Part shown: piece by piece, positions 7,194 to 14,077 of the stretch
How positions within the stretch are numbered: position 1 is the stretch's first letter
How the letters are laid out: each line of letters opens with the position of its first letter
Made by a program: the position numbers and the translations under genes
Notes under the pieces: generated by a model
The model's database searches: none
What the model was told of the DNA's origin: nothing
What the model saw: the letters and a program-made list of their open reading frames with translations, nothing else
Assembly (NCBI RefSeq): GCF_000155475.1
Contig: NZ_DS990392.1
Span: forward strand, 1 to 64,000
Direction: 5' to 3'
DNA: 64,000 nt
From: Helicobacter cinaedi CCUG 18818 = ATCC BAA-847
Lineage (GTDB): Bacteria; Campylobacterota; Campylobacteria; Campylobacterales; Helicobacteraceae

Positions 7194-8471
7194 CTAATGC
7201 CTTTGTATATTTTTGTTTTCAAAATTAAGATTGACTGAACTTGTCTCATTGACAATTTCATAGGGCGTAGCACCTTTTAGCTTGATGAGAGCAATTCGCA
7301 CATATTCGCCAATGATTGAAAGCATTAAAAACAGCCCGATATTCATAGCTACCATATACAGCGAAGTGGAAGTCCAGCCACTTGCGATATGGGGCAGTAA
7401 AAAATAAGTGCTAAGGATATAGAGTGCATAAAATGCGTTCCCACAAGCAAGTAACAAGCACATACAAGTGCCAAGCCTAAGCAGCTTGTAAGATTCCCCA
7501 AAAATCACATCAAGCCCTAGAAAGAGAGAATCTAAAAACTTTCTTTTTGGATAAGACTTTGGCGTGTAGGGATATTCACAAATGTTTAGCGTTGTGTCAA
7601 AATGCAGTAGTCTTAAAAGCTTAATATCGTGTTTATGCGATAAAAGTGTGTGGATAACCTTGCGTGAAATCACGCAAAATTCACTATAATCTTCCCTTGC
7701 TTTATTAGCAAAAAGAGCAAGTGTTTTGTAGAAAAGCTTTGAGCCTAGCTTTTGCAAGATATTTTGCTTTTTATTCTTCCTTGTGCCAATCACCATATCA
7801 TATTGCTGTGCAAGTGAAAGCATAGATAAGCAATCAGCAATAGAATCTGTTTTCAAATCCATAAAAAGCAGATAATCGCCAATGCAGTTTTGCAAAAAAA
7901 TCTCATATTTTAATGAGCCTAGATTTTCATAACTACAAAGCGGGGAGCTTATCTCTAAAATCCGCACATTAGGAATAGAAGCAAGATTTTGCGTCGTCTT
8001 TTTGGTGCTTTTAGCGGATTCTGCACTCAAGGCTCGGTCATTACCCTTTAGGTAACTCCCTTCGCCTTTCGCTTGAAAACCACTAAAATCACTCAAAAAT
8101 ACTTCCGCAGTGGCGTTTGTGTGTTTGTTAGAATCTGCTTTTTGTTTTTCACAAACCAAGTGGAATGGATTGCTAGAATCTTTGGTGCTAGATTCTGTTT
8201 GTGTGGAATGTGGATTTATATCGTGGGGGGGGGGGGTAATATGTGTATTTTGCTGTTTTATTGTGTCTTTGTGATTTTTATCAAACATATCAAATAAGGG
8301 ATTAAGGATTAGAATCTCAAAGTAGGCAAAAGATTCTTGTAAATGCTTACTTAATTCACGCAATAAATCCATATTGATATGATTATCTAAAAGGGCTATG
8401 GATATAACGCGGTGTTTATCTTGTAGTGGTTTTTGCGAAGTGGAACTATGTGAATCTACGCTATTTTGCAT
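7194..8471 (-). CDS. Phase-variable family 2 glycosyltransferase with two C-terminal membrane helices
   Basis: A GtrB-like membrane glycosyltransferase. The N-terminus begins a GT-A fold (ISIALLDNHINMDLL), the central part has GDYLLFMDLKTDS and VIGTRKNKK, and the C-terminus has two membrane helices (around LGTCMCLLLACGNAFYAL and NIGLFLMLSIIGEYV), matching polyprenyl-phosphate glycosyltransferases. At 425 residues it is about 110 too long; the excess is a low-complexity linker at about residues 78-168 holding a run of 12 C on the coding strand and then repeat copy B. The frame is open with 12 C (ON). With 11 C it stops at TAA within three codons, with 13 C at a TAG about twelve codons on. The ATG at 8471 follows AGAGAGG by five bases; starts at 8486 or TTG 8498 are possible. 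First gene of the sugar operon. Confidence 0.8.
   Translation of the reverse strand: MQNSVDSHSSTSQKPLQDKHRVISIALLDNHINMDLLRELSKHLQESFAYFEILILNPLFDMFDKNHKDTIKQQNTHITPPPHDINPHSTQTESSTKDSSNPFHLVCEKQKADSNKHTNATAEVFLSDFSGFQAKGEGSYLKGNDRALSAESAKSTKKTTQNLASIPNVRILEISSPLCSYENLGSLKYEIFLQNCIGDYLLFMDLKTDSIADCLSMLSLAQQYDMVIGTRKNKKQNILQKLGSKLFYKTLALFANKAREDYSEFCVISRKVIHTLLSHKHDIKLLRLLHFDTTLNICEYPYTPKSYPKRKFLDSLFLGLDVIFGESYKLLRLGTCMCLLLACGNAFYALYILSTYFLLPHIASGWTSTSLYMVAMNIGLFLMLSIIGEYVRIALIKLKGATPYEIVNETSSVNLNFENKNIQRH
7990..8120 (-). repeat. Dispersed repeat copy B, in frame inside the GT2 gene
   Basis: Closely related to copy A (same landmarks GGTGCTTTTA, GATTCTGCRCT, AAGGCTCGGTCATT, ACTCCCTT, AAAATCACTC, ACTTCCGCAG) and to the first 50 bases of copy C. 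In the host frame it encodes NATAEVFLSDFSGF, a Lys/Gly-rich step and then NDRALSAESAKST--TTQN, matching the peptide made by copy A. It lies in a linker of the glycosyltransferase that relatives lack. The ends are estimated. Confidence 0.75.
8225..8236 (-). repeat. G12/C12 homopolymer, slipped-strand switch
   Basis: Twelve consecutive G on the plus strand, read as C on the coding strand inside the first glycosyltransferase gene, where they encode a Thr-Pro-Pro-Pro-His stretch. Poly-G/C tracts of this length are the standard phase-variation device of Helicobacter and Campylobacter surface-sugar genes. A gain or loss of one base brings a stop codon soon after the tract in both alternative frames. 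Confidence 0.9.
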
Positions 8472-8526
8472 ACAAGCCTCTCTCATAAAATTTCCCAAAT
8501 AATGTTGCCTTTAAAATTTGTGCCAT

Positions 8527-8532
8527 ATTCTA
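8527..8532 (-). promoter_or_regulatory. Possible -10 box of the sugar operon
   Basis: On the minus strand GTGTTAGAATATGG contains TAGAAT about 56 bases before the preferred ATG of the phase-variable glycosyltransferase. It lies in the short divergent gap shared with hypF. There is no clear -35 box, so the assignment rests on the -10 match alone. Confidence 0.3.
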
Positions 8533-8567
8533 ACACAGAATTATTAAATTAATTTGGGTTTGAATGC

Positions 8568-8573
8568 TATACT
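8568..8573 (+). promoter_or_regulatory. -10 box of hypF, predicting a leaderless transcript
   Basis: TGCTATACT matches the extended -10 pattern seen before other genes here. The box ends at 8573 and the hypF ATG begins at 8580, the position where transcription would be expected to start. No Shine-Dalgarno sequence is visible before this ATG. Together these suggest that the hyp operon mRNA begins at or beside the start codon. Confidence 0.45.
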
Positions 8574-8579
8574 TTGCCT

Positions 8580-11063
8580 ATGAAAAATGCCGATAAACTT
8601 CCCAAACCAAATACACACATAGACGCAAAAACCGCCTATGCCATAGAGCTTTTTGGCATAATACAAGGCGTGGGATTCCGTCCGTTTGTGTATCAGGTAG
8701 CCACGAGCTTAAATCTCAAAGGCTATGTGCAAAATCGCTATAATTCCCTTTATATCTATCTTGAATCTACTTTAATCCAAAGTGAGCAATTCCTGCAAGA
8801 GATTTTGCAAAATCCCCCGCCAAATGCCGTTATACACGCTCACACAATGCACCAAGTTCCTTTTGTAACACCCCCTTATAGCGATTTTAGAATCCTTGCT
8901 TCAAGCACAGAAAAGCAAGATGACAAGCTCTTTTTGCCACAAGATGTAGCGATATGTCAGGCGTGCTTACAGGATATGGGCTGTAATACAGGGCAAGATA
9001 TAAAACAAGATACAAAACAAAACTCAAGGCAGAATCCACGCTTTCAGGACTATGCTTTTACCACCTGCTCTTATTGTGGGGCTAGGCATTCTATTATCCA
9101 CGCTCTGCCTTATGATAGGACTAATACTTCAATGCGGGAATTTAAAAAATGCAAAGATTGTGAGCGTGAGTATCACACTCCCACAAACCGCCGATTCCAC
9201 GCCCAGCCCATATCCTGCAATCAATGTGCCATTAGAATGCGTCTTATTATCCCTAGCCTTAAACAATCTTACATATTTGCCTACCCCAAAGCCACAAGTG
9301 ATATTTTGCTCCTAGCCCTTGTGGCTCAAAAAATAATGGAAGGTAAGATTATTGCTATTAAGGGCATAGGCGGGTTTAATCTCATCGCAAGTGCGACTAA
9401 CATTCAAGCCATTATGTCGTTAAAAAAACGCAAAAATCGCTCAAAAAAGCCCTTTGCCATTATGTTTAAAAATCTGCAAGATATTGCTTCTGTGGCGGAG
9501 ATAAATGAGAGTGAGAGACAAGCTCTATTATCCCCACAAGCCCCCATTGTGCTACTTAATAAACACTTTCATAATCGCCAACACAATCGCTCCCATAATA
9601 AGCGTGAAAATGCGATTCTAAGCTCGCAAGCCCTAGAGCTTATCGCACCGCAAGTATCAAGCATTGGGGCGATTTTGCCCTATAATGGCATAATGCACCT
9701 GCTGTTTAGATTCCTAAATACTCCGCTTATTTTCACAAGTGCGAATGTCAGTGGAACGCCTATTATCACAAAGCTTGATGAGCTTATGGAAAAGCTTAGT
9801 GGCGTGTTTGATATGGTGCTTGATTATGATAGGGAGATTACCCACGCCCTTGATGATAGTATTATGCGTTTTATGGCAGGGGAATTACGCCCCTTGCGTT
9901 TATCGCGCGGCTTTACACCGCTATTTTTACCCTTTGGAAGCAAAAAATTGTGCTTAAGCCTAGGAGCGCAGCAGAAATCAAGCCTAAGCATAGTCTATAA
10001 AAATACGCTTATTAGCCCATATTTTGGGGATTTACACAATGTGGATTCTATATGTCGTTATGAAAAAGAGCTGCAATTTTTTCTTAGTCTTTATGTGAAT
10101 AAGCCTAAGGTGATAGTGAGTGATTTACATCCGCAGTATGCTTCAACGCATTTAGCTAAGAATCTTACAAATAACACAGCCTTGCTAGATTCTGCTACGG
10201 ATTCTGCGACAAGTTTAGATTCACCGCAATTTTTACAGATTAGCCATCATAAAGCCCATTTTTATGCGATTTTGGCTGAATCTAATGCTTTAAACAATGA
10301 TGGTTTTGGCATTATATGGGACGGCACGGGGCTAGGCGAAGATGGGGGCATTTGGGGCGGGGAGGGCTTTATATATGATTCTAAGCATAAAAGTATGAGC
10401 AGAATCTTTTCTCTTAAGCCCTTTGCATTGCTAGGCGGGGAGGGGAGTATCAAAGAGATAGGCAGACTTGCATTAGGCTTGTTATGGAGCTATGGCATAC
10501 AGACGCAGAATCTAGCAACAAAGAATATAGAAAAGAGAGAGAATATAAGCCTTTTGCAAAATGCGTTTGAAAGCAAAGTGTTTTTGCAAACAAGTTCTAT
10601 GGGGAGGCTTATTGATTGTGTGGCGTGTTTGCTTGGGATTTTAGAAGTTCAAAGCTATGAGGGGCAAAGTGGGGCATTGCTAGAATCTTATGCTTTGCGT
10701 GAAAGGGCGGAAGTCTCTCCTTATCCATTTAAGATTGATAATGGTGAGATTGACTGCAAAGCGATGATAGAAGAGATTCTAAAAACGCAAGATAAGGCAA
10801 AGGGGGCAAAGCGGTTTTTAGAGACTTTGGCATATATGGCTTTAGAGATGAGTGAAAAGGTGCTAAAAACAAAAAGGGTGCGTGTGTATTTTAGTGGCGG
10901 GGTGTTTCAAAATAAGTTTTTGTGTGATAGAATCCACACTTTGTTTAAAGAACATAATATACCTTTTTATATGCATAAGATTTTACCTTGTAATGATTTT
11001 AGTATCAGCTTTGGACAGGCGGTTTGTGGTAGTATGGAACAAAATAAAGGAGATGTAAAATGA
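8580..11063 (+). CDS. hypF: Carbamoyltransferase HypF
   Basis: HypF makes the cyanide ligands of the NiFe-hydrogenase centre: it hydrolyses carbamoyl phosphate and passes the carbamoyl group to the C-terminal Cys of HypE. The domains appear in order: acylphosphatase (QGVGFRPFVY near residue 30), paired zinc-finger cysteines (CQAC ... CSYC and CKDC ... CNQC, about 125-220), YrdC/Sua5-like domain (about 240-430) and Kae1-like domain with HHKAHFYA (about 555). It has 827 residues, somewhat over the usual 750; small expansions lie in the first zinc loop (12-bp tandem units encoding QDIK-QDTK) and near LLDSATDSATSLDS. The ATG at 8580 is preferred over TTG 8574. It overlaps hypB by four bases. Confidence 0.95.
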   Translation: MKNADKLPKPNTHIDAKTAYAIELFGIIQGVGFRPFVYQVATSLNLKGYVQNRYNSLYIYLESTLIQSEQFLQEILQNPPPNAVIHAHTMHQVPFVTPPYSDFRILASSTEKQDDKLFLPQDVAICQACLQDMGCNTGQDIKQDTKQNSRQNPRFQDYAFTTCSYCGARHSIIHALPYDRTNTSMREFKKCKDCEREYHTPTNRRFHAQPISCNQCAIRMRLIIPSLKQSYIFAYPKATSDILLLALVAQKIMEGKIIAIKGIGGFNLIASATNIQAIMSLKKRKNRSKKPFAIMFKNLQDIASVAEINESERQALLSPQAPIVLLNKHFHNRQHNRSHNKRENAILSSQALELIAPQVSSIGAILPYNGIMHLLFRFLNTPLIFTSANVSGTPIITKLDELMEKLSGVFDMVLDYDREITHALDDSIMRFMAGELRPLRLSRGFTPLFLPFGSKKLCLSLGAQQKSSLSIVYKNTLISPYFGDLHNVDSICRYEKELQFFLSLYVNKPKVIVSDLHPQYASTHLAKNLTNNTALLDSATDSATSLDSPQFLQISHHKAHFYAILAESNALNNDGFGIIWDGTGLGEDGGIWGGEGFIYDSKHKSMSRIFSLKPFALLGGEGSIKEIGRLALGLLWSYGIQTQNLATKNIEKRENISLLQNAFESKVFLQTSSMGRLIDCVACLLGILEVQSYEGQSGALLESYALRERAEVSPYPFKIDNGEIDCKAMIEEILKTQDKAKGAKRFLETLAYMALEMSEKVLKTKRVRVYFSGGVFQNKFLCDRIHTLFKEHNIPFYMHKILPCNDFSISFGQAVCGSMEQNKGDVK
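8994..9017 (+). repeat. 12-bp tandem repeat in hypF
   Basis: Two units, CAAGATATAAAA and CAAGATACAAAA, differ at one base and are followed by a degenerate third unit. They encode QDIK-QDTK-QN within the first zinc-finger loop of HypF, lengthening the spacing between CQAC and CSYC. The unit is a multiple of three, so copy number changes would keep the frame. Confidence 0.55.
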
Positions 11064-11818
11064 GTGAAAAACTTGAAGGGCTTCATCATAATGAGTTTAA
11101 CCGCAATGAGCGACTAAAAAATAACGCAAATTTGAATAAAAAATCCGTTGAAATTGTCCGCAAGATTCTCTCAAAAAATGATGTCAAAGCAAATGAGCTA
11201 AGGGAGCGGTATAAGGATTTAGGCGTATATGTAGTGAATCTTATGAGTTCGCCCGGTAGTGGGAAAACGACATTGCTTGAATCTTTAAGCGAGTTTGAGG
11301 GGTTACGATTTTGCGTCTTAGAGGGGGATTTACAGACAAATCGCGATGCGGCTAGGCTAAAGGCAAAGGGGGTAAGTGCCTATCAAATCAGCACTGGGGA
11401 AGCGTGTCATTTGGAAGCATTGATGATAGAATCAGCTCTCAATGAGCTAGAAAAGCAATGTGATTTTAAGACAATGGAGTATTTGTTTATAGAAAATGTG
11501 GGGAATCTCGTGTGTCCGGCAAGCTATGACTTGGGGGCGAGTTTGAATCTTGTGCTACTCTCAACGCCAGAGGGTGATGATAAGGTGCTAAAATACCCTA
11601 CAATGTTTATGTGTGCGGACGCGGTGATTGTGAGTAAGGCAGATTTAATGGAGCATTTTAATTTTGATATAAATCGCGTGAAAAATGACTTAGCACAGCT
11701 TAAGGCAGATGTGCCACTTCTACTAACAAGCTCTAAGGATAGGGCGAGTATTGAAAATGTGAAAGATTTTATAAGCCAGAGAAAAGCACAAAATTACCAT
11801 TCAAATCATCAGTTTTAA
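11060..11818 (+). CDS. hypB: Hydrogenase nickel incorporation GTPase HypB
   Basis: HypB is a SIMIBI-class GTPase that drives nickel insertion into NiFe hydrogenase; in Helicobacter it also supports urease maturation. The P-loop SSPGSGKTTLLE is at residues 63-74, CHLEA at 116-120 supplies the Cys-His of the G-domain metal site, and VSKADLMEH is the NKxD-like guanine motif. The 252-residue product has no long N-terminal His tract, so it is a catalytic rather than nickel-storing type. Its ATG overlaps the hypF stop (ATGA), and hypC follows after nine bases. No hypA is present in the window. Confidence 0.95.
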   Translation: MSEKLEGLHHNEFNRNERLKNNANLNKKSVEIVRKILSKNDVKANELRERYKDLGVYVVNLMSSPGSGKTTLLESLSEFEGLRFCVLEGDLQTNRDAARLKAKGVSAYQISTGEACHLEALMIESALNELEKQCDFKTMEYLFIENVGNLVCPASYDLGASLNLVLLSTPEGDDKVLKYPTMFMCADAVIVSKADLMEHFNFDINRVKNDLAQLKADVPLLLTSSKDRASIENVKDFISQRKAQNYHSNHQF

Positions 11819-11827
11819 GGAGTGAAA

Positions 11828-12100
11828 ATGTGTCTAGCTATACCCTCTAAAGTTGTGGAGCTAAAGGAAAATAATGTAGCCGTGGTGGATACGCTAGGTG
11901 TAAGGCGTGAGGCGAGTTTGGACTTGCTAGATGAATCTGTGAGTGTGGGGGAATGGGTGCTTTTACATATAGGCTTTGTGATGAGTAAGATTGATGAACT
12001 AAGTGCGATGGAAAGCTTAAGGCTTTATGATGAGATTTTAAAAGCAATGCAAGAAGAGGATGAGGCGTTGCTTAATGCTAATGGTGGGGTTAGAGAATGA
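11828..12100 (+). CDS. hypC: Hydrogenase assembly chaperone HypC
   Basis: HypC escorts the iron centre to the hydrogenase large subunit and works with HypD. The protein must start MCLAIPSKVVEL because Cys2, exposed after methionine removal, is the functional ligand. This fixes the ATG at 11828, five bases after AAGGAG, and rules out the GTG two codons earlier. The product is 90 residues, the normal size, with a conserved VGEWVLLHIGFVMSKID segment. The stop overlaps the start of the GT25 gene by four bases. Confidence 0.95.
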   Translation: MCLAIPSKVVELKENNVAVVDTLGVRREASLDLLDESVSVGEWVLLHIGFVMSKIDELSAMESLRLYDEILKAMQEEDEALLNANGGVRE

Positions 12101-12900
12101 AACTTTTTATCATCAATCTCCCACAAGCCACAGAACGCAAAGCCTTAATGAGTAAGCAATTTGAGAATCTAGATTCAAAATTAAAAGAAAAATATGAGAT
12201 TATATTTTTTAATGCTATTAACGCACAAGCAAAAGAGCATTTAAACTTCAAACAATACTCTAAAATAAAAAGTATTCTTTTTCGTGGAAAGGAATTAAGC
12301 GATGGGGAAAGAGCTTGTTTTGCAAGTCATTATACACTTTGGCAAAAATGTGTAGAATCTAATGAACCCATAATCGTGCTAGAAGATGATGTTGAGATTC
12401 TCCCACACTTTTGGCAAGAGCTAGAGCGGATAGAACAAAGTGCGTTTGCGTATGTGAGACTTATGTATCTTATCACGAAGGCAAAGTTTTATGATTTGCA
12501 AAAAGGCTTTCACTTTACTTTTAATAATGTCGCTGGCACACAAGGCTACTATCTCACACCCACAGCCGCAAAGGCATTTATAGAATCTGCCAAATCGTGG
12601 TATCGCCCTGTTGATGATTATATGGATATGTTTTATATCCATAAGATTCCCATTGTGTGTGTGAAGCCTGTGATACAAGAAGTGAGGGCAAATACCACGA
12701 TTAGTGGGCGATGGCAAAAGCCATCATTGCTGCTTAAAATCGTGCGAGAATGTGTAAGATTGCTTTTTCAAACAAGGCGATTTGTTTTTCTATTCTTTTT
12801 TAAAAACACTCTTCTTTTGCCAAAAGAATCTTTACAAAAAATACACTTAGGACGAGAAAATAGTGAGATTCTAAGAAGCAAAGATATATTTAATTTATAA
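12097..12900 (+). CDS. Family 25 glycosyltransferase (LPS/LOS type)
   Basis: A 267-residue glycosyltransferase with the GT25 layout: FIINLPQATERK at the N-terminus, SDGERACFASHYTLWQK (about residues 67-83), the acidic motif IVLEDDVEILP (about 91-101) and GTQGYYLTPTAAKAFI (about 147-162). GT25 enzymes add sugars, often beta-galactose, to lipooligosaccharide in Gram-negative mucosal bacteria; donor and acceptor are unknown here. It is unexpected between hypC and hypD: ATGA overlaps hypC, and hypD follows after 16 bases. The role is probably envelope synthesis with shared transcription only, but this is inference. Confidence 0.85.
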   Translation: MKLFIINLPQATERKALMSKQFENLDSKLKEKYEIIFFNAINAQAKEHLNFKQYSKIKSILFRGKELSDGERACFASHYTLWQKCVESNEPIIVLEDDVEILPHFWQELERIEQSAFAYVRLMYLITKAKFYDLQKGFHFTFNNVAGTQGYYLTPTAAKAFIESAKSWYRPVDDYMDMFYIHKIPIVCVKPVIQEVRANTTISGRWQKPSLLLKIVRECVRLLFQTRRFVFLFFFKNTLLLPKESLQKIHLGRENSEILRSKDIFNL

Positions 12901-12916
12901 TATTTTGGAGCGTGAT

Positions 12917-14044
12917 ATGCCAAATTTAGATTTGATAAGCTTAGATTTAATTGAAAATTTTCGCGATAAAGATGTGATCGCAGGCTTTGCTAAAAAGATT
13001 GCGATTCTAGCTCAAAGTTTAAAAGAAAAGCTCGTGATTATGGAAGTGTGTGGCGGACATACGCATACGATTATGCGATATGGGCTAACTCAGCTTATGC
13101 CAGAAAATATTGAGTTTATCCACGGACCGGGCTGTCCAGTGTGCGTAATGCCTAAAAATCGCATTAATCAAGCCTATGAAATAGCGATGCAAAAAGACAC
13201 GATATTATTAAGCCTTGGTGATATGATTAAGATTCCCGGAAGCTATGGGAGCTTGGCAGATGCAAGGGCTAGGGGGGCTAGTGTGCAGTTTTTGTATTCC
13301 CCACTTCAGGCTTTAGAGATAGCTAAAAATAATCCGCAAAAAAAGGTTGTGTTTTTTGCCATAGGCTTTGAGACGACAACGCCAATGACTGCTGCCCTTG
13401 TGGAAAAAGCCCTGCAAGAAAATATTACAAATCTCTTTTTTCACATTAATCATGTGCTTGTTCCCCCGCCATTATGTGCGATTTTAGATTCTAAAAATTC
13501 ACGCATTAATGCTTTGATTGCCCCTTCACATGTGAGTGTGATAAGTGGAGCTAAGATTTATAAAGATATTGTGGAGAAGTATAGTATTCCTGCGGTGGTG
13601 AGTGGTTTTGAGCCGGTGGATATGATGGAGAGTGTGTATAGGCTTGTGAAGCAAAAGGTGGAGGGCGGAAGTGAGCTTGAGATTCAGTATAAACGCGTAG
13701 TCAGTATGAGTGGGAATCTTAAAGCCCAAGCCTTGGTGGAAAAATACTTTACCAAACGCAAAAGCTTTGAATGGCGTGGGCTTGGCAACATCGCAGATTC
13801 AGCTTTAAAACTCAAAGAGCAATACGCATACATAGATGGTGAAGTGGTGTTCGATGAGATTTTGAGTAAAGATTCTGTGGCTGATAATAGGGCGTGTCGC
13901 TGTGGGGATATACTGCGTGGTGTGGCAAAGCCCTTTGACTGCAAAGTCTTTGCCAAAGCTTGCACACCAAGCAATCCTTTAGGGAGCTGTATGGTGAGCA
14001 GTGAAGGGGCTTGTGCGGCATATTATAAATACGGCACATTATAG
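12917..14044 (+). CDS. hypD: Hydrogenase formation protein HypD
   Basis: HypD is an iron-sulfur protein that, with HypC, holds the Fe(CN)2CO unit while HypE delivers cyanide. Diagnostic stretches are VCGGHTHTIMRYG, HGPGCPVCVMP, FFAIGFETTTP, and C-terminal cysteines in CRCGDILRG and GSCMVSSEGACAAYYKY that carry the 4Fe-4S cluster. From the ATG at 12917, six bases after GGAG, the product is 375 residues, normal for the family. A TTG four codons earlier extends the frame but has no site of its own. The gene lies between the GT25 and helicase genes. Confidence 0.95.
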   Translation: MPNLDLISLDLIENFRDKDVIAGFAKKIAILAQSLKEKLVIMEVCGGHTHTIMRYGLTQLMPENIEFIHGPGCPVCVMPKNRINQAYEIAMQKDTILLSLGDMIKIPGSYGSLADARARGASVQFLYSPLQALEIAKNNPQKKVVFFAIGFETTTPMTAALVEKALQENITNLFFHINHVLVPPPLCAILDSKNSRINALIAPSHVSVISGAKIYKDIVEKYSIPAVVSGFEPVDMMESVYRLVKQKVEGGSELEIQYKRVVSMSGNLKAQALVEKYFTKRKSFEWRGLGNIADSALKLKEQYAYIDGEVVFDEILSKDSVADNRACRCGDILRGVAKPFDCKVFAKACTPSNPLGSCMVSSEGACAAYYKYGTL

Positions 14045-14077
14045 GGGCGTAATGGCGTGTTACAAAATGGTGGCAGT

